Positions 28,077 through 39,009 of a stretch of DNA of 64,000 nt are shown here, in pieces. The stretch lies in NCBI RefSeq assembly GCF_039543545.1, contig NZ_BAABJY010000002.1, positions 496,001 to 560,000 on the forward strand. Reading direction: 5' to 3'. The translations under genes were made by a program, and so were the position numbers. The DNA comes from Luteimonas vadosa (GTDB lineage Bacteria > Pseudomonadota > Gammaproteobacteria > Xanthomonadales > Xanthomonadaceae). The first letter of the stretch is position 1; every line of letters starts with the position of its first letter. The notes beneath the pieces were generated by a model that was not told the DNA's origin, did not search any database, and saw only the letters and a program-made list of their open reading frames with translations.

Positions 28077-28101
28077 GGCAGGGGTCCTGCGTTGGGTCAT
28101 C

Positions 28102-28125
28102 GGTGTTGTATGTAACTATAACACC
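28102..28125. promoter_or_regulatory. Candidate YtrA operator GGTG-N16-CACC
   Basis: GGTG at 28102-28105 and CACC at 28122-28125 are separated by exactly 16 bases. The dyad extends inward as GTGTTgTA / TATAACAC. It covers the -10 box of the ytr-like operon promoter, so a bound repressor would exclude RNA polymerase. I recall a GGTG-N16-CACC consensus described for a YtrA regulator in Xanthomonas; that memory should be checked. Confidence 0.8.
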
Positions 28126-28142
28126 AAAACAGAGTGCGTCAA
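28115..28142 (-). promoter_or_regulatory. Sigma-70 promoter of the ytr-like operon
   Basis: On the minus strand, -35 TTGACG (28137-28142) and -10 TATAGT (28115-28120) are separated by 16 bases; each box matches the consensus at 5 of 6 positions. The predicted start point is near 28107-28108. It is one of the best-formed promoters in the window and overlaps the GGTG-N16-CACC dyad. Confidence 0.8.
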
Positions 28143-28541
28143 CCCCGAAGCGGCTTTTTTTTGACCCAACTAAAGTCATGGTCCATGACGCCTCGGCGGG
28201 GTGTTAAAACCTCCATGAAATTCAGTCACTTGTCCGTTCCAGCCAGGGCCGGATGCGGGCCTGTCTGCCGCTGCCACCGTTGGTAGGGTCTTGAGGCTCG
28301 CGGCGGCACCGAAGGCTTGCAGGGAATCGAAGTCCGGGCCACTGGAGTTCCGCTCCGGCCCAGCTCACCGACGCCGCCCCGCAGACCGACCACTGTGTAA
28401 CCAGGCGGAGGGCGTGGGTGGTCTGGTTCGCCGGTCGCCAGGTGCGCGAATGCCGCGCGGCGACGCGCCGGGCCGGGGTCCTTCATGCGCGCACGCCTCG
28501 ACGCGATTTCCGTAGACACTGAACGCGGGACTGCCCTGTGA
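28143..28541. other. Intergenic stretch between divergent ytr-like and FKBP genes
   Basis: No convincing gene. The first 80 bases are clearly poorer in G+C than the surroundings and include a run of eight T (28155-28162) and the odd-length palindrome GTCATGGTCCATGAC (28175-28189), a possible second protein-binding site. The remainder is ordinary GC-rich sequence with short open frames that lack ribosome sites. The FKBP promoter lies at the right-hand edge. Confidence 0.45.
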
Positions 28542-28570
28542 TTGCCGGCGCAGCGGCGGATCGCGACAAT
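28542..28570 (+). promoter_or_regulatory. Probable promoter of the first FKBP gene
   Basis: -35 TTGCCG (28542-28547), a 17-base spacer and -10 GACAAT (28565-28570), about 60 bases upstream of the ATG at 28630. Each box matches 4 of 6 consensus positions. Confidence 0.5.
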
Positions 28571-28629
28571 AGGGGGTTAGCGGACGCCGCTCACGGCTGC
28601 CGCCCCCCACGGATCTGGAGTCCACCTGG

Positions 28630-29574
28630 ATGAAACCCTTGCTGCGCGCCCTCGTCGCGTTGTCGATGCTTGCGGCCATAGGCCCGGTCCCGTCGGCACT
28701 GGCCCAGGAGAACGGCGTGCTTACCACCGAGCGCGAGAAGATCGGCTACATGGTCGGCATGGACGTCGGCCGTTCCATCGCACCCGCCGCCCCCGACCTG
28801 GATCGGGCTGCCTTCGAACGCGCCGTGCGCAATGCGTTCTCCGGCGGACAGCCGCTGCTCACCGAGGAAGAAGCCAAGGCTGTCGCCCCGGCGCTCATGC
28901 AACGCATTGCGTTGCGCAACGGCCAGCCGGTTCCGGGGCTGGCCCCCGGTGTCGAGCCCCCGGCGGTGCCGAAGGACAAGGTCGGGTTCCTGGTGGGCGC
29001 AGACGCGGGCCGATCGCTTGCGCCCATCCGCGACGAGTTGGACGTCAGGGTATTCATGCAAGGCGTGGCCGATGTGCTGGATGGCCGCAAGCTGCAACTC
29101 ACCGACCAGGAGGCCGATGCCCTGCGCCAGTCCTTCTCCGCGCGCGTCCGGACCAAGCTGCAGGCCGAGGCCGCCGCCGCGGGCCGGAAAAACGCGTCGG
29201 AAGGTGCGGCGTTCCTTGCCAGGAACAAGGCCACCAAGGGCGTGTTCACCACGCCGTCCGGGTTGCAGTACATGGTGCTCCGCCAGGGCGCCGGCCCACG
29301 GCCGCGTCCCGATGCCAACGTGCGCGTCCATTACCATGGCACCCTGTTGGACGGCACCGTGTTCGACAGTTCCTACGACCGCGGCCAACCCGCCGAATTC
29401 GGACTGGACAAGGTCATCGCCGGCTGGACCGAAGGACTGGGACTGATGCCGGTGGGTGCCAAGTACCGGTTCTGGGTCCCCAGCGAACTTGCCTACGGAG
29501 ACCGTGCCGGAATGGGCCCGATCGGCCCGAACTCGACGCTGGTCTTCGATGTCGAACTGCTCCAGATCCTCTGA
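28630..29574 (+). CDS. Periplasmic FKBP-type peptidyl-prolyl isomerase with duplicated N-domain
   Basis: A 314-residue exported folding factor. Residues 1-25 are a signal peptide ending ALA-Q. Two homologous FKBP N-terminal (dimerisation) segments follow: about 33-105 (KIGYMVGMDVGRSIAP...LTEEEA) and about 114-187 (KVGFLVGADAGRSLAP...LTDQEA). Mip and FkpA normally have one. The FKBP catalytic domain (about 215-314) contains VRVHYHGTLLDGTVFDSS, the GWTEGLGLMPVG loop and the C-terminal FDVELL, so it should be active. The next gene is a paralogue with a single N-domain, implying tandem duplication. An ATG with a GGAG-containing leader supports the start. Confidence 0.92.
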   Translation: MKPLLRALVALSMLAAIGPVPSALAQENGVLTTEREKIGYMVGMDVGRSIAPAAPDLDRAAFERAVRNAFSGGQPLLTEEEAKAVAPALMQRIALRNGQPVPGLAPGVEPPAVPKDKVGFLVGADAGRSLAPIRDELDVRVFMQGVADVLDGRKLQLTDQEADALRQSFSARVRTKLQAEAAAAGRKNASEGAAFLARNKATKGVFTTPSGLQYMVLRQGAGPRPRPDANVRVHYHGTLLDGTVFDSSYDRGQPAEFGLDKVIAGWTEGLGLMPVGAKYRFWVPSELAYGDRAGMGPIGPNSTLVFDVELLQIL

Positions 29575-29587
29575 GCCGCCTTGCCAT

Positions 29588-29614
29588 CTTGCGTGGCGCC
29601 GTTAGCCACGCAAG
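29588..29614 (+). terminator. Stem-loop between the two FKBP genes
   Basis: A perfect 10-bp stem, CTTGCGTGGC with GCCACGCAAG, around a 7-base loop. Only a C-rich tract with few T residues follows, so termination would be weak. It may tune the ratio of the two isomerases or protect the upstream transcript. Confidence 0.5.
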
Positions 29615-29639
29615 TCCCCCTTCTTCCAGGAGTACCCGC

Positions 29640-30422
29640 ATGACCCTCTCCCCACGCGCCTTCACCGCCAGCCTGCTGAGCGTTTCGTTGGTGTTCGCCA
29701 TCGCCGCCTGCAAGCCCGTCGACAGCGATGCCGAAGCCACTGCCGATGGCGATGCCGATGCGTCGCCTGCCGCCGAGGCGGCGATCCCCGGACTGAAGAC
29801 CGACAAGCAGCAGGTCAGCTACATGATCGGCATGCAGATCGGTCAGTCGCTGCAGCCGGTCAAGGACGAAGTCGACTTCGACACCGTGATGCGCGCCGCG
29901 CGCACCTCCATGGAGGGCGGGAAGCTGTTGATGACCGAAGAGCAGGCGATGAAGGTCGCGCAGAGCTTCGGCGAGCGCATGCAGGCCAAGCAGAAGGCCG
30001 AAGCCGAGGCGCTCGGGAAGAAGAATCTCGAGGAAGGCGCCGCGTTCCTCGCCGGGAACGCAGGCAAGCCGGGCGTCCAGTCCACCGACTCTGGTTTGCA
30101 GTACCAGGTCCTGCGTGCGGGCGACGGTGCGAAGCCCACGGCCGAGCAGACGGTCAAGGTGCACTACAAGGGGCAGTTGCTCGACGGCACGACCTTCGAC
30201 AGCTCCTATGAGCGCGACGAGCCGGCGGTGTTCGCGCTGAACCAGGTCGCGCCCGGATGGGCCGAGGGCGTGCAACTGATGCCTGTGGGCAGCAAGTACA
30301 AGCTTTGGATCCCGAGCAAGCTGGGGTATGGGGAGCAGGGCACTCCGGGTGGCCCGATTCCGCCCAACGCGACGCTGGTGTTCGAAATCGAACTGCTGGA
30401 CATCGTCGACACCACCAAGTAA
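29640..30422 (+). CDS. FKBP-type peptidyl-prolyl isomerase, Mip/FkpA-like lipoprotein
   Basis: A 260-residue isomerase. Its signal ends in a lipobox-like AIAAC with Cys24, so it is probably an outer-membrane lipoprotein facing the periplasm, as Mip proteins are. An Asp/Ala-rich linker (about 28-50) follows. The N-terminal dimerisation domain has KQQVSYMIGMQIGQSL and a long Glu/Lys/Ala helix; the FKBP domain (about 155-260) has VKVHYKGQLLDGTTFDSSYERDEPA, cited here in part as VHYKGQLLDGTTFDSS, and FEIELLDI. The ATG at 29640 has an AGGAG ribosome site, whereas the frame upstream carries no signal. It is the single-N-domain paralogue of the preceding gene. Confidence 0.93.
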   Translation: MTLSPRAFTASLLSVSLVFAIAACKPVDSDAEATADGDADASPAAEAAIPGLKTDKQQVSYMIGMQIGQSLQPVKDEVDFDTVMRAARTSMEGGKLLMTEEQAMKVAQSFGERMQAKQKAEAEALGKKNLEEGAAFLAGNAGKPGVQSTDSGLQYQVLRAGDGAKPTAEQTVKVHYKGQLLDGTTFDSSYERDEPAVFALNQVAPGWAEGVQLMPVGSKYKLWIPSKLGYGEQGTPGGPIPPNATLVFEIELLDIVDTTK

Positions 30423-30437
30423 GCGCGGAGTTACCCA

Positions 30438-31799
30438 ATGCGAGTTTCGATCTTCGGCACGGGCTATGTGGGCCTGGTGACGGGCACTTGTTTGGCCGAA
30501 GTCGGCCACGACGTGGTTTGCATCGACGTCGATCCGGAAAAGGTGGACGGCCTCAATCGGGGCGTGATGCCGATCTTCGAACCGGGCCTGGCGCCTCTGG
30601 TGGAAGCCAATCACGCGGCCGGCCGCCTGCGGTTCACGACGGATGCGGCGGAGGGCGTCGCCCACGGCGAGGTCGTGTTCATCGCGGTCGGCACCCCCTC
30701 CGACGAGGATGGCAGCGCCGACCTGCAGTACGTGCTTGCGGTCGCCAAGACCATCGGAACACACATGCACCGGCCCGTGCTGGTGGTCGACAAGTCGACG
30801 GTGCCGGTGGGCACGGCGGAGAAGGTTCGCGCGGCGATCGCCGAGACGCTCGCCGCTCGCGGCGTCGACGTCGGTTTCGAAGTCGTTTCCAACCCAGAAT
30901 TCCTGAAGGAGGGTGCCGCGGTCGAGGACTGCATGCGGCCGGACAGGATCGTGATCGGCGCGGGCAGCGACGAAGCGGTGGAGACGATGCGGCGCCTGTA
31001 CGCCCCGTTCAACCGGAACCATGACCGGATCGTCGCCATGGACGTGCGATCGGCGGAGTTGACGAAGTACGCCGCCAACGCGATGCTCGCGACCAAGATC
31101 AGCTTCATGAACGAAATCGCGAACATCGCAGAGAAGGTCGGCGCCGATGTCGAGATGGTTCGCCTGGGGATCGGGTCCGACCCGCGCATCGGTTGGCACT
31201 TCATCTATCCCGGTGCAGGTTACGGTGGGTCGTGCTTTCCGAAGGATGTCCAGGCGCTCTCGCGCACGGCCGGCCAGCATGCCTACGAGGCCGGCCTCCT
31301 GCATGCCGTGGAAGCCGTGAACGAACGCCAGAAATCGAAGTTGTTCGAACTGATGTCGCGTCATTACGGAGGCGCCGAACGCCTGGCCGGCAAGACAGTC
31401 GCGGTCTGGGGCCTCGCGTTCAAGCCGAACACCGACGACATGCGCGAAGCCTCCAGCCGTCGACTGTTGGGCCAGCTGTGGGATGCCGGGGCGAGTGTCC
31501 GGGCCTACGATCCGGAGGCTGGGGCGGAGGCCCGGCGGATCTTCGGCGAGCGGGAGGATTTCCTGCTCTGCTCCAGTTCGGACGAGGCTGTCGAAGGCGC
31601 GGATGCCCTCGTCGTCGTGACCGAATGGAAGCAGTTCCGCAGCCCTGATTTCGCCACGCTCGCCGCCAGGCTTGCGGACCGTGTCGTCTTCGACGGGCGC
31701 AACCTGTACGACCCCTCCCAGGTCGAAGACGCAGGGCTGGCCTATTACGGCATCGGGCGCGGCCGGTCCCTGCAGCAAGTCGCCCTCGATGGTCGATGA
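30438..31799 (+). CDS. ugd: UDP-glucose 6-dehydrogenase
   Basis: Oxidises UDP-glucose to UDP-glucuronate with two NAD+, supplying exopolysaccharide, capsule or lipid A modification precursors. It is 453 residues. The N-terminal NAD site is VSIFGTGYVGLVTG, and the catalytic nucleophile is Cys266 in GAGYGGSCFPKD. The C-terminal NAD-like domain with AVWGLAFKPNTDDMREA is complete. The gene starts 15 bases after the FKBP gene and its end overlaps slyX by 11 bases, so fkbp-ugd-slyX-DUF2058 is likely one transcript. No glycosyltransferase cluster adjoins it. Confidence 0.96.
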   Translation: MRVSIFGTGYVGLVTGTCLAEVGHDVVCIDVDPEKVDGLNRGVMPIFEPGLAPLVEANHAAGRLRFTTDAAEGVAHGEVVFIAVGTPSDEDGSADLQYVLAVAKTIGTHMHRPVLVVDKSTVPVGTAEKVRAAIAETLAARGVDVGFEVVSNPEFLKEGAAVEDCMRPDRIVIGAGSDEAVETMRRLYAPFNRNHDRIVAMDVRSAELTKYAANAMLATKISFMNEIANIAEKVGADVEMVRLGIGSDPRIGWHFIYPGAGYGGSCFPKDVQALSRTAGQHAYEAGLLHAVEAVNERQKSKLFELMSRHYGGAERLAGKTVAVWGLAFKPNTDDMREASSRRLLGQLWDAGASVRAYDPEAGAEARRIFGEREDFLLCSSSDEAVEGADALVVVTEWKQFRSPDFATLAARLADRVVFDGRNLYDPSQVEDAGLAYYGIGRGRSLQQVALDGR

Positions 31800-32004
31800 G
31801 CTGGAGCAGCGCGTGGTCGAGCTGGAGACCCGGCTCGCCTTCCAGGAGCAGGCGATCGCCGAGTTGAGCGATGCCCTGGCCCAGGCGCGGCTGGAGTCGG
31901 CGAATCACGCGCGGCGCATGCAAGAGGCTCTGGACGACCTCAAGCATTCGGGTGGCGATGACCTGGCCGATCCCGCCCAGGAACCGCCGCCTCCCCACTA
32001 CTGA
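31789..32004 (+). CDS. slyX: SlyX family protein
   Basis: A 71-residue protein. An N-terminal coiled coil (VDELEQRVVELETRLAFQEQ, residues 2-21, continuing to about 50) is followed by a short acidic linker and the diagnostic C-terminus ending PPPPHY. SlyX was named for its place beside slyD, an FKBP isomerase; here it again follows FKBP genes in the same direction. Its biochemical role is unknown. The ATG at 31789 lies inside the end of ugd, an 11-base overlap that implies translational coupling. Confidence 0.9.
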   Translation: MVDELEQRVVELETRLAFQEQAIAELSDALAQARLESANHARRMQEALDDLKHSGGDDLADPAQEPPPPHY

Positions 32005-32025
32005 ATCGGGAATCCACGCATCGGC

Positions 32026-32616
32026 ATGAGCGACACGCTACGCAACCAGTTGCTGGGCCTGGGTTTCAAGGCCGCGCCCAAGGCGGAGAAGGACCGGTCA
32101 CGCCCCAAGGCGCCGTACGCCGACCGCCGTCCGGGCAAACCCAAGGGTGCCGGCGCCCGTGCGGCTGGCGTGGGGGACAGGCGTTCCCGCGAAGACATCG
32201 ACCTCGCCAAGGCCTATGCGATCCGTGCCCAGCGCGAGAAGCAGGAGCGGATCGAGGCGGAGCGCCAGAAGCAGGAAGAGGCGCGCAAACGCCGGGAAGC
32301 GCGGGAAGCTCTGGCGAAACTGCTCGAGGGCAAGGCACTCAATGCAGCCGATGCCGAGGTCGCCAGGCATTTCGAGTACGGCGGCAAGATCAAGCGCATC
32401 CATGTCACCGGGGACCAGCTCAGGGAACTCAACGCGGGCGAGCTTGGCGTCGTGCAGCTCAACGGGCGTTACCTGCTGGTCACGGCGGAGGTGCTGGCGC
32501 AGGCCGAGGCGATCTTCCCGCAGGCCGTGGCGCTGAAAGTGGAGCCCGGGGCACCGATCAGTGACGATCCGTACGCGGATCCGCAATACCAGGTCCCCGA
32601 CGACCTGGTCTGGTGA
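32026..32616 (+). CDS. DUF2058 (YaiL-like) protein
   Basis: A 196-residue cytoplasmic protein matching the DUF2058/YaiL pattern: the N-terminus MSDTLRNQLLGLGF, a Lys/Arg-rich disordered segment (about 16-50), a highly charged helix (REKQERIEAERQKQEEARKR, about 70-90), and a C-terminal globular half with FEYGGKIKRIHVT and the terminal DDPYADPQYQVPDDLVW. E. coli YaiL is called a nucleoprotein, but no function is settled as far as I know. It follows slyX by 21 bases and ends the forward block before the convergent metH. Confidence 0.87.
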   Translation: MSDTLRNQLLGLGFKAAPKAEKDRSRPKAPYADRRPGKPKGAGARAAGVGDRRSREDIDLAKAYAIRAQREKQERIEAERQKQEEARKRREAREALAKLLEGKALNAADAEVARHFEYGGKIKRIHVTGDQLRELNAGELGVVQLNGRYLLVTAEVLAQAEAIFPQAVALKVEPGAPISDDPYADPQYQVPDDLVW

Positions 32617-32748
32617 CGGGCACCGGCTTCGTCACGACGGAAGGCCGGAGCTGAAGTACGTAGTGACTCCGCGAGGGGTGCCTTGCCGGCCAGGGCCCGT
32701 TCCAGGAGGAACCAACCCCGGCGAGACAAGGCCCGAAAGGAGGAACGC

Positions 32749-32772
32749 GCGCCCCGCGCCGGCGCGGGGCGC
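32749..32772. terminator. GC palindrome between convergent DUF2058 and metH genes
   Basis: A perfect 24-base palindrome with arms GCGCCCCGCGCC and GGCGCGGGGCGC, centred between the ends of two convergent genes. It could terminate both transcripts, but neither side has a real T tract, so this is uncertain. Confidence 0.4.
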
Positions 32773-32864
32773 TTGCAGGGGCGGATGCCCGGACGGGTGT
32801 CGTTGCCTGGCGCCGCACTGGAACGGGCAGCGTCCGGGAAGCGGCATGCCGCCAAGGGTCGGGG

Positions 32865-35572
<2,708 letters not shown>

Positions 35573-35576
<4 letters not shown>

Positions 35577-36658
35577 GCCGCGTTCGCCATCGGCATCACC
35601 CGTGGACGCCTGGGTTCGATCCCGCGCACGGCACCCGCGATCGCGGCGATGTGCGCTGGCGTCGTCCCGCAGCAGCCGCCGACGAGGTTCAGCAGGCCCG
35701 ACTCGGCGAACTCGCGGAGCGTGGCCGCCATTTCCTCCGGTGTTTCGTCGTAGGCGCCGAAGGCGTTCGGGAGGCCCGCGTTGGGATGCGCGCTGACGAA
35801 GGCTTCGGCGACACCGGACAGGGCTTCGACGTGGGGCCGCAGGTCCTTCGCGCCCAGGGCGCAATTCAGGCCCACGGACAGCGGCTTCCCGTGTGCGACC
35901 GAGGCGTGGAATGCTTCCGCCGTCTGCCCCGACAGCGTGCGCCCGGACGCGTCGGTGATGGTGCCCGAGATCATCACCGGCAGCCGTGCACCCAGCGCGT
36001 CGAACGTCTCCTCGATGGCGTACAGGGCGGCCTTCGCGTTGAGCGTGTCGAAGATCGTCTCGACCATCAGCGTGTCGGCGCCGCCCTCGATCAGGCCCCG
36101 GGCGGCTTCCCGGTAGGTCTCGCGCAGCGCGTCGAAGCTGGTGTTGCGGAAGCCCGGGTCGTTGACGTCGGGGCTGATCGAAGCGGTGCGGCTGGTCGGC
36201 CCCAGCACGCCGATGACGAAGCGCGGCTGGCCCGGACTCCGGGCCTCGGCGGCATCGCACGCCTCGCGTGCGAGCCGTGCGCCTTCGCGATTGAGTTCCG
36301 CCACCAGGTGCTCGAGCCGGTAGTCGGCCTGGCTGATCGCGGTGGCGTTGAACGTATTGGTCTCGACCATGTCCGCGCCGGCGTCCAGGTATTCGGCATG
36401 GATGGAGCGGATCAGGTCGGGGCGGGTCAGGGTGAGCAGGTCGTTGTTTCCCCGCAGGTCCTGTGCCAGCGGAGGCGCAGCGTAACCGTGCCCGGCGTCG
36501 AATCCCTCCGCGAAACGAGCGCCACGGTAGTCGTCCTCGTCGAGTTCGGCCCGCTGGATCATCGTGCCCATCGCGCCGTCGATGACGAGGATGCGCTCGG
36601 CCAGTGCGCTTTCGAGCGCCGCCACGCGCAGGGGGTCGTGCCAGGGAAGGGTCTTCAT
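35573..36658 (-). CDS. metH: Homocysteine S-methyltransferase module of split MetH
   Basis: A 361-residue protein equal to the N-terminal barrel of MetH. It begins with the typical RILVIDGAMGTMIQ. The zinc-binding cysteines are Cys266 in GLNCALG and Cys329/Cys330 in GGCCGTTP. It binds homocysteine and receives the methyl group from methylcobalamin carried on the partner protein. Both ends overlap neighbours by four bases (ATGA): upstream with the ArsR/methyltransferase regulator, downstream with the folate/cobalamin part. Because it has its own start and stop and the junction falls exactly between known domains, I read it as a genuine gene split rather than a frameshift. Confidence 0.94.
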
Positions 36659-37584
36659 GGTTTCCGTGCGATCAGGGAGATGACTTCGAAATGCGGGGGG
36701 CGTTTCTCGCGCGTCACGATTTCCGCGGTCTGCACGGCCAGGCCTGCCTTGTCCACGAACCGCCGCAAATCCCGGAGCCCGAAGCCGAGGTTGGCGTGCC
36801 CATAAGCCTCGACAGCAGTGCGGTGCTCGTGCCGCGCAAGGCTCGACAGCAGCAACCGGCCGCCCGGCCTGAGCACGCGCGCCGCCTCGGCCACGGCCTG
36901 GGCCGGCCTGGCGGCATAGGTCAAGGCGTGCATCAACACGACGAGGTCGAAGCTGCCAGCCTCGAAGGGGAGCGCGTGCATGTCTGCCTCGTGCACCTCC
37001 ACGTTCGGATAGCGCCGGAGGCGTTCTGCCGCAGCCTCGACGACCCGGGCGCTGGCGTCGACGCAGGCGTAGCGTCGCGCATGCGGGGCGAGCAGCTCGG
37101 CAAGGACGCCGTCGCCGGATGCGACGTCCAGCACGTCCCCGGTCTCGAACAGGGGCAGCACCGAGCGCGCCAGGGCTTCCCAGGTGCGCCCCGGGGAATA
37201 ATGGCGTTCCATGTCGCCGGCCACCGAGTCGGCCCAGTTCTGGTCCGCGGCGCGCATGGCCAGCACCCCGGCCACGCGTTCGGCATCCTGGCGCAGCAGC
37301 GGATCGTCGCTGCCGCTGCGCAATGCCTGCCAGAGTGCGCGCTGCGCGGCGTCCAGCGCGTCTTCCTCGAAGCGGTAGTACGCGGAGACGCCGGCGCGAC
37401 GGTCGCGGACCAGCCCGGCGTCCTTGAGGCGGGACAGGTGGGTGGAGACGCGAGGCTGCGCCAAGCGGGTGATCGCCGACAGCTCCGCCACGGTGAGCTC
37501 CTCGCCCTCGAGAAGGGCAAGCAAGCGGACCCGGGTGGGATCGGCCAATACCTTGAGCCTGGCGGACCAGCCCTCGAGGTCCAT
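36655..37584 (-). CDS. sahR: SahR-like regulator: ArsR helix-turn-helix fused to SAM-methyltransferase domain
   Basis: A 309-residue transcription factor. The ArsR winged helix (about 5-85) contains LADPTRVRLLALLEGEELTV and the recognition helix in QPRVSTHLSRLKDAGLV. The C-terminal half (about 140-309) is a class I methyltransferase fold with motif I VLDVASGDGVLAELL and ARVLRPGGRLLLS. Proteobacterial SahR proteins of this build respond to S-adenosylhomocysteine and control methionine-cycle genes. Here the gene is translationally coupled to both metH parts, and a 28-base nested palindrome lies at its start, so autoregulation of the unit by SAH or SAM is likely. The ATG at 37584 has a GGAAAG ribosome site; upstream frame is ignored. 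The symbol is by analogy. Confidence 0.85.
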   Translation of the reverse strand: MDLEGWSARLKVLADPTRVRLLALLEGEELTVAELSAITRLAQPRVSTHLSRLKDAGLVRDRRAGVSAYYRFEEDALDAAQRALWQALRSGSDDPLLRQDAERVAGVLAMRAADQNWADSVAGDMERHYSPGRTWEALARSVLPLFETGDVLDVASGDGVLAELLAPHARRYACVDASARVVEAAAERLRRYPNVEVHEADMHALPFEAGSFDLVVLMHALTYAARPAQAVAEAARVLRPGGRLLLSSLARHEHRTAVEAYGHANLGFGLRDLRRFVDKAGLAVQTAEIVTREKRPPHFEVISLIARKP

Positions 37585-37586
37585 TA

Positions 37587-37614
37587 ATATCTTTCCATCG
37601 CGATTCAAGGATAT
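37587..37614. promoter_or_regulatory. Nested palindromic operator of the sahR-metH unit
   Basis: ATATC, five bases, ATCG|CGAT, five bases, GATAT: a dyad centred between 37600 and 37601 with perfectly placed inner and outer arms. It ends three bases before the sahR start codon and lies at the predicted transcription start. It is the obvious binding site for the ArsR-type product. Comparison with published SahR motifs would confirm it. Confidence 0.75.
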
Positions 37615-37615
37615 G

Positions 37616-37644
37616 AGTGTCGCGTCCGCAGCCCGACCGGTCAA
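37616..37644 (-). promoter_or_regulatory. Probable sahR-metH promoter
   Basis: On the minus strand, -35 TTGACC (37639-37644), a 17-base spacer and a weak -10 GACACT (37616-37621). The start point would fall inside the nested palindrome, which is the expected geometry for repression. Confidence 0.5.
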
Positions 37645-37750
37645 GCGGCGGGCGGCTGCGCGTCGGCCGGAGATGCGGACCGCGAGGCTCCGATCGTCGT
37701 GGCCCGGCGTCCCTGCGGGTGCCGCCGCTCGCCGTCGCGCGCGATCCCGG

Positions 37751-37779
37751 CTGACCGCTCACGGCGCCAAGGCTACAAT
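37751..37779 (+). promoter_or_regulatory. Promoter of the acyl-CoA dehydrogenase gene
   Basis: -35 CTGACC (37751-37756), a 17-base spacer and -10 TACAAT (37774-37779), leaving a leader of about 25 bases before the GTG at 37809. Confidence 0.65.
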
Positions 37780-37808
37780 TGCGCCTCTTGCCCGGCCGGA
37801 GTGGCGAC

Positions 37809-38957
<1,149 letters not shown>

Positions 38958-39009
38958 ACGCACCGCCCCTCGCCCGACACCCGCGCATCCAGACGGAACC
39001 TGTTCTCCC

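Noticed and set aside
28077..28100. ATG at 28100 as the start of the ytr leader protein
   Set aside because: The promoter places the transcript start about seven bases before it, leaving no ribosome site; the ATG at 28076 has AGGA.
28226..28519. A 97-codon minus-strand gene between the ytr-like and FKBP genes
   Set aside because: No ribosome site, Pro/Arg-rich composition as in non-coding frames, and no similarity to any family I recognise.
37585..37750. SAH riboswitch upstream of the metH unit
   Set aside because: I see no paired-element layout of a SAH aptamer between the promoter and start; the predicted leader is too short, and a protein operator explains control.
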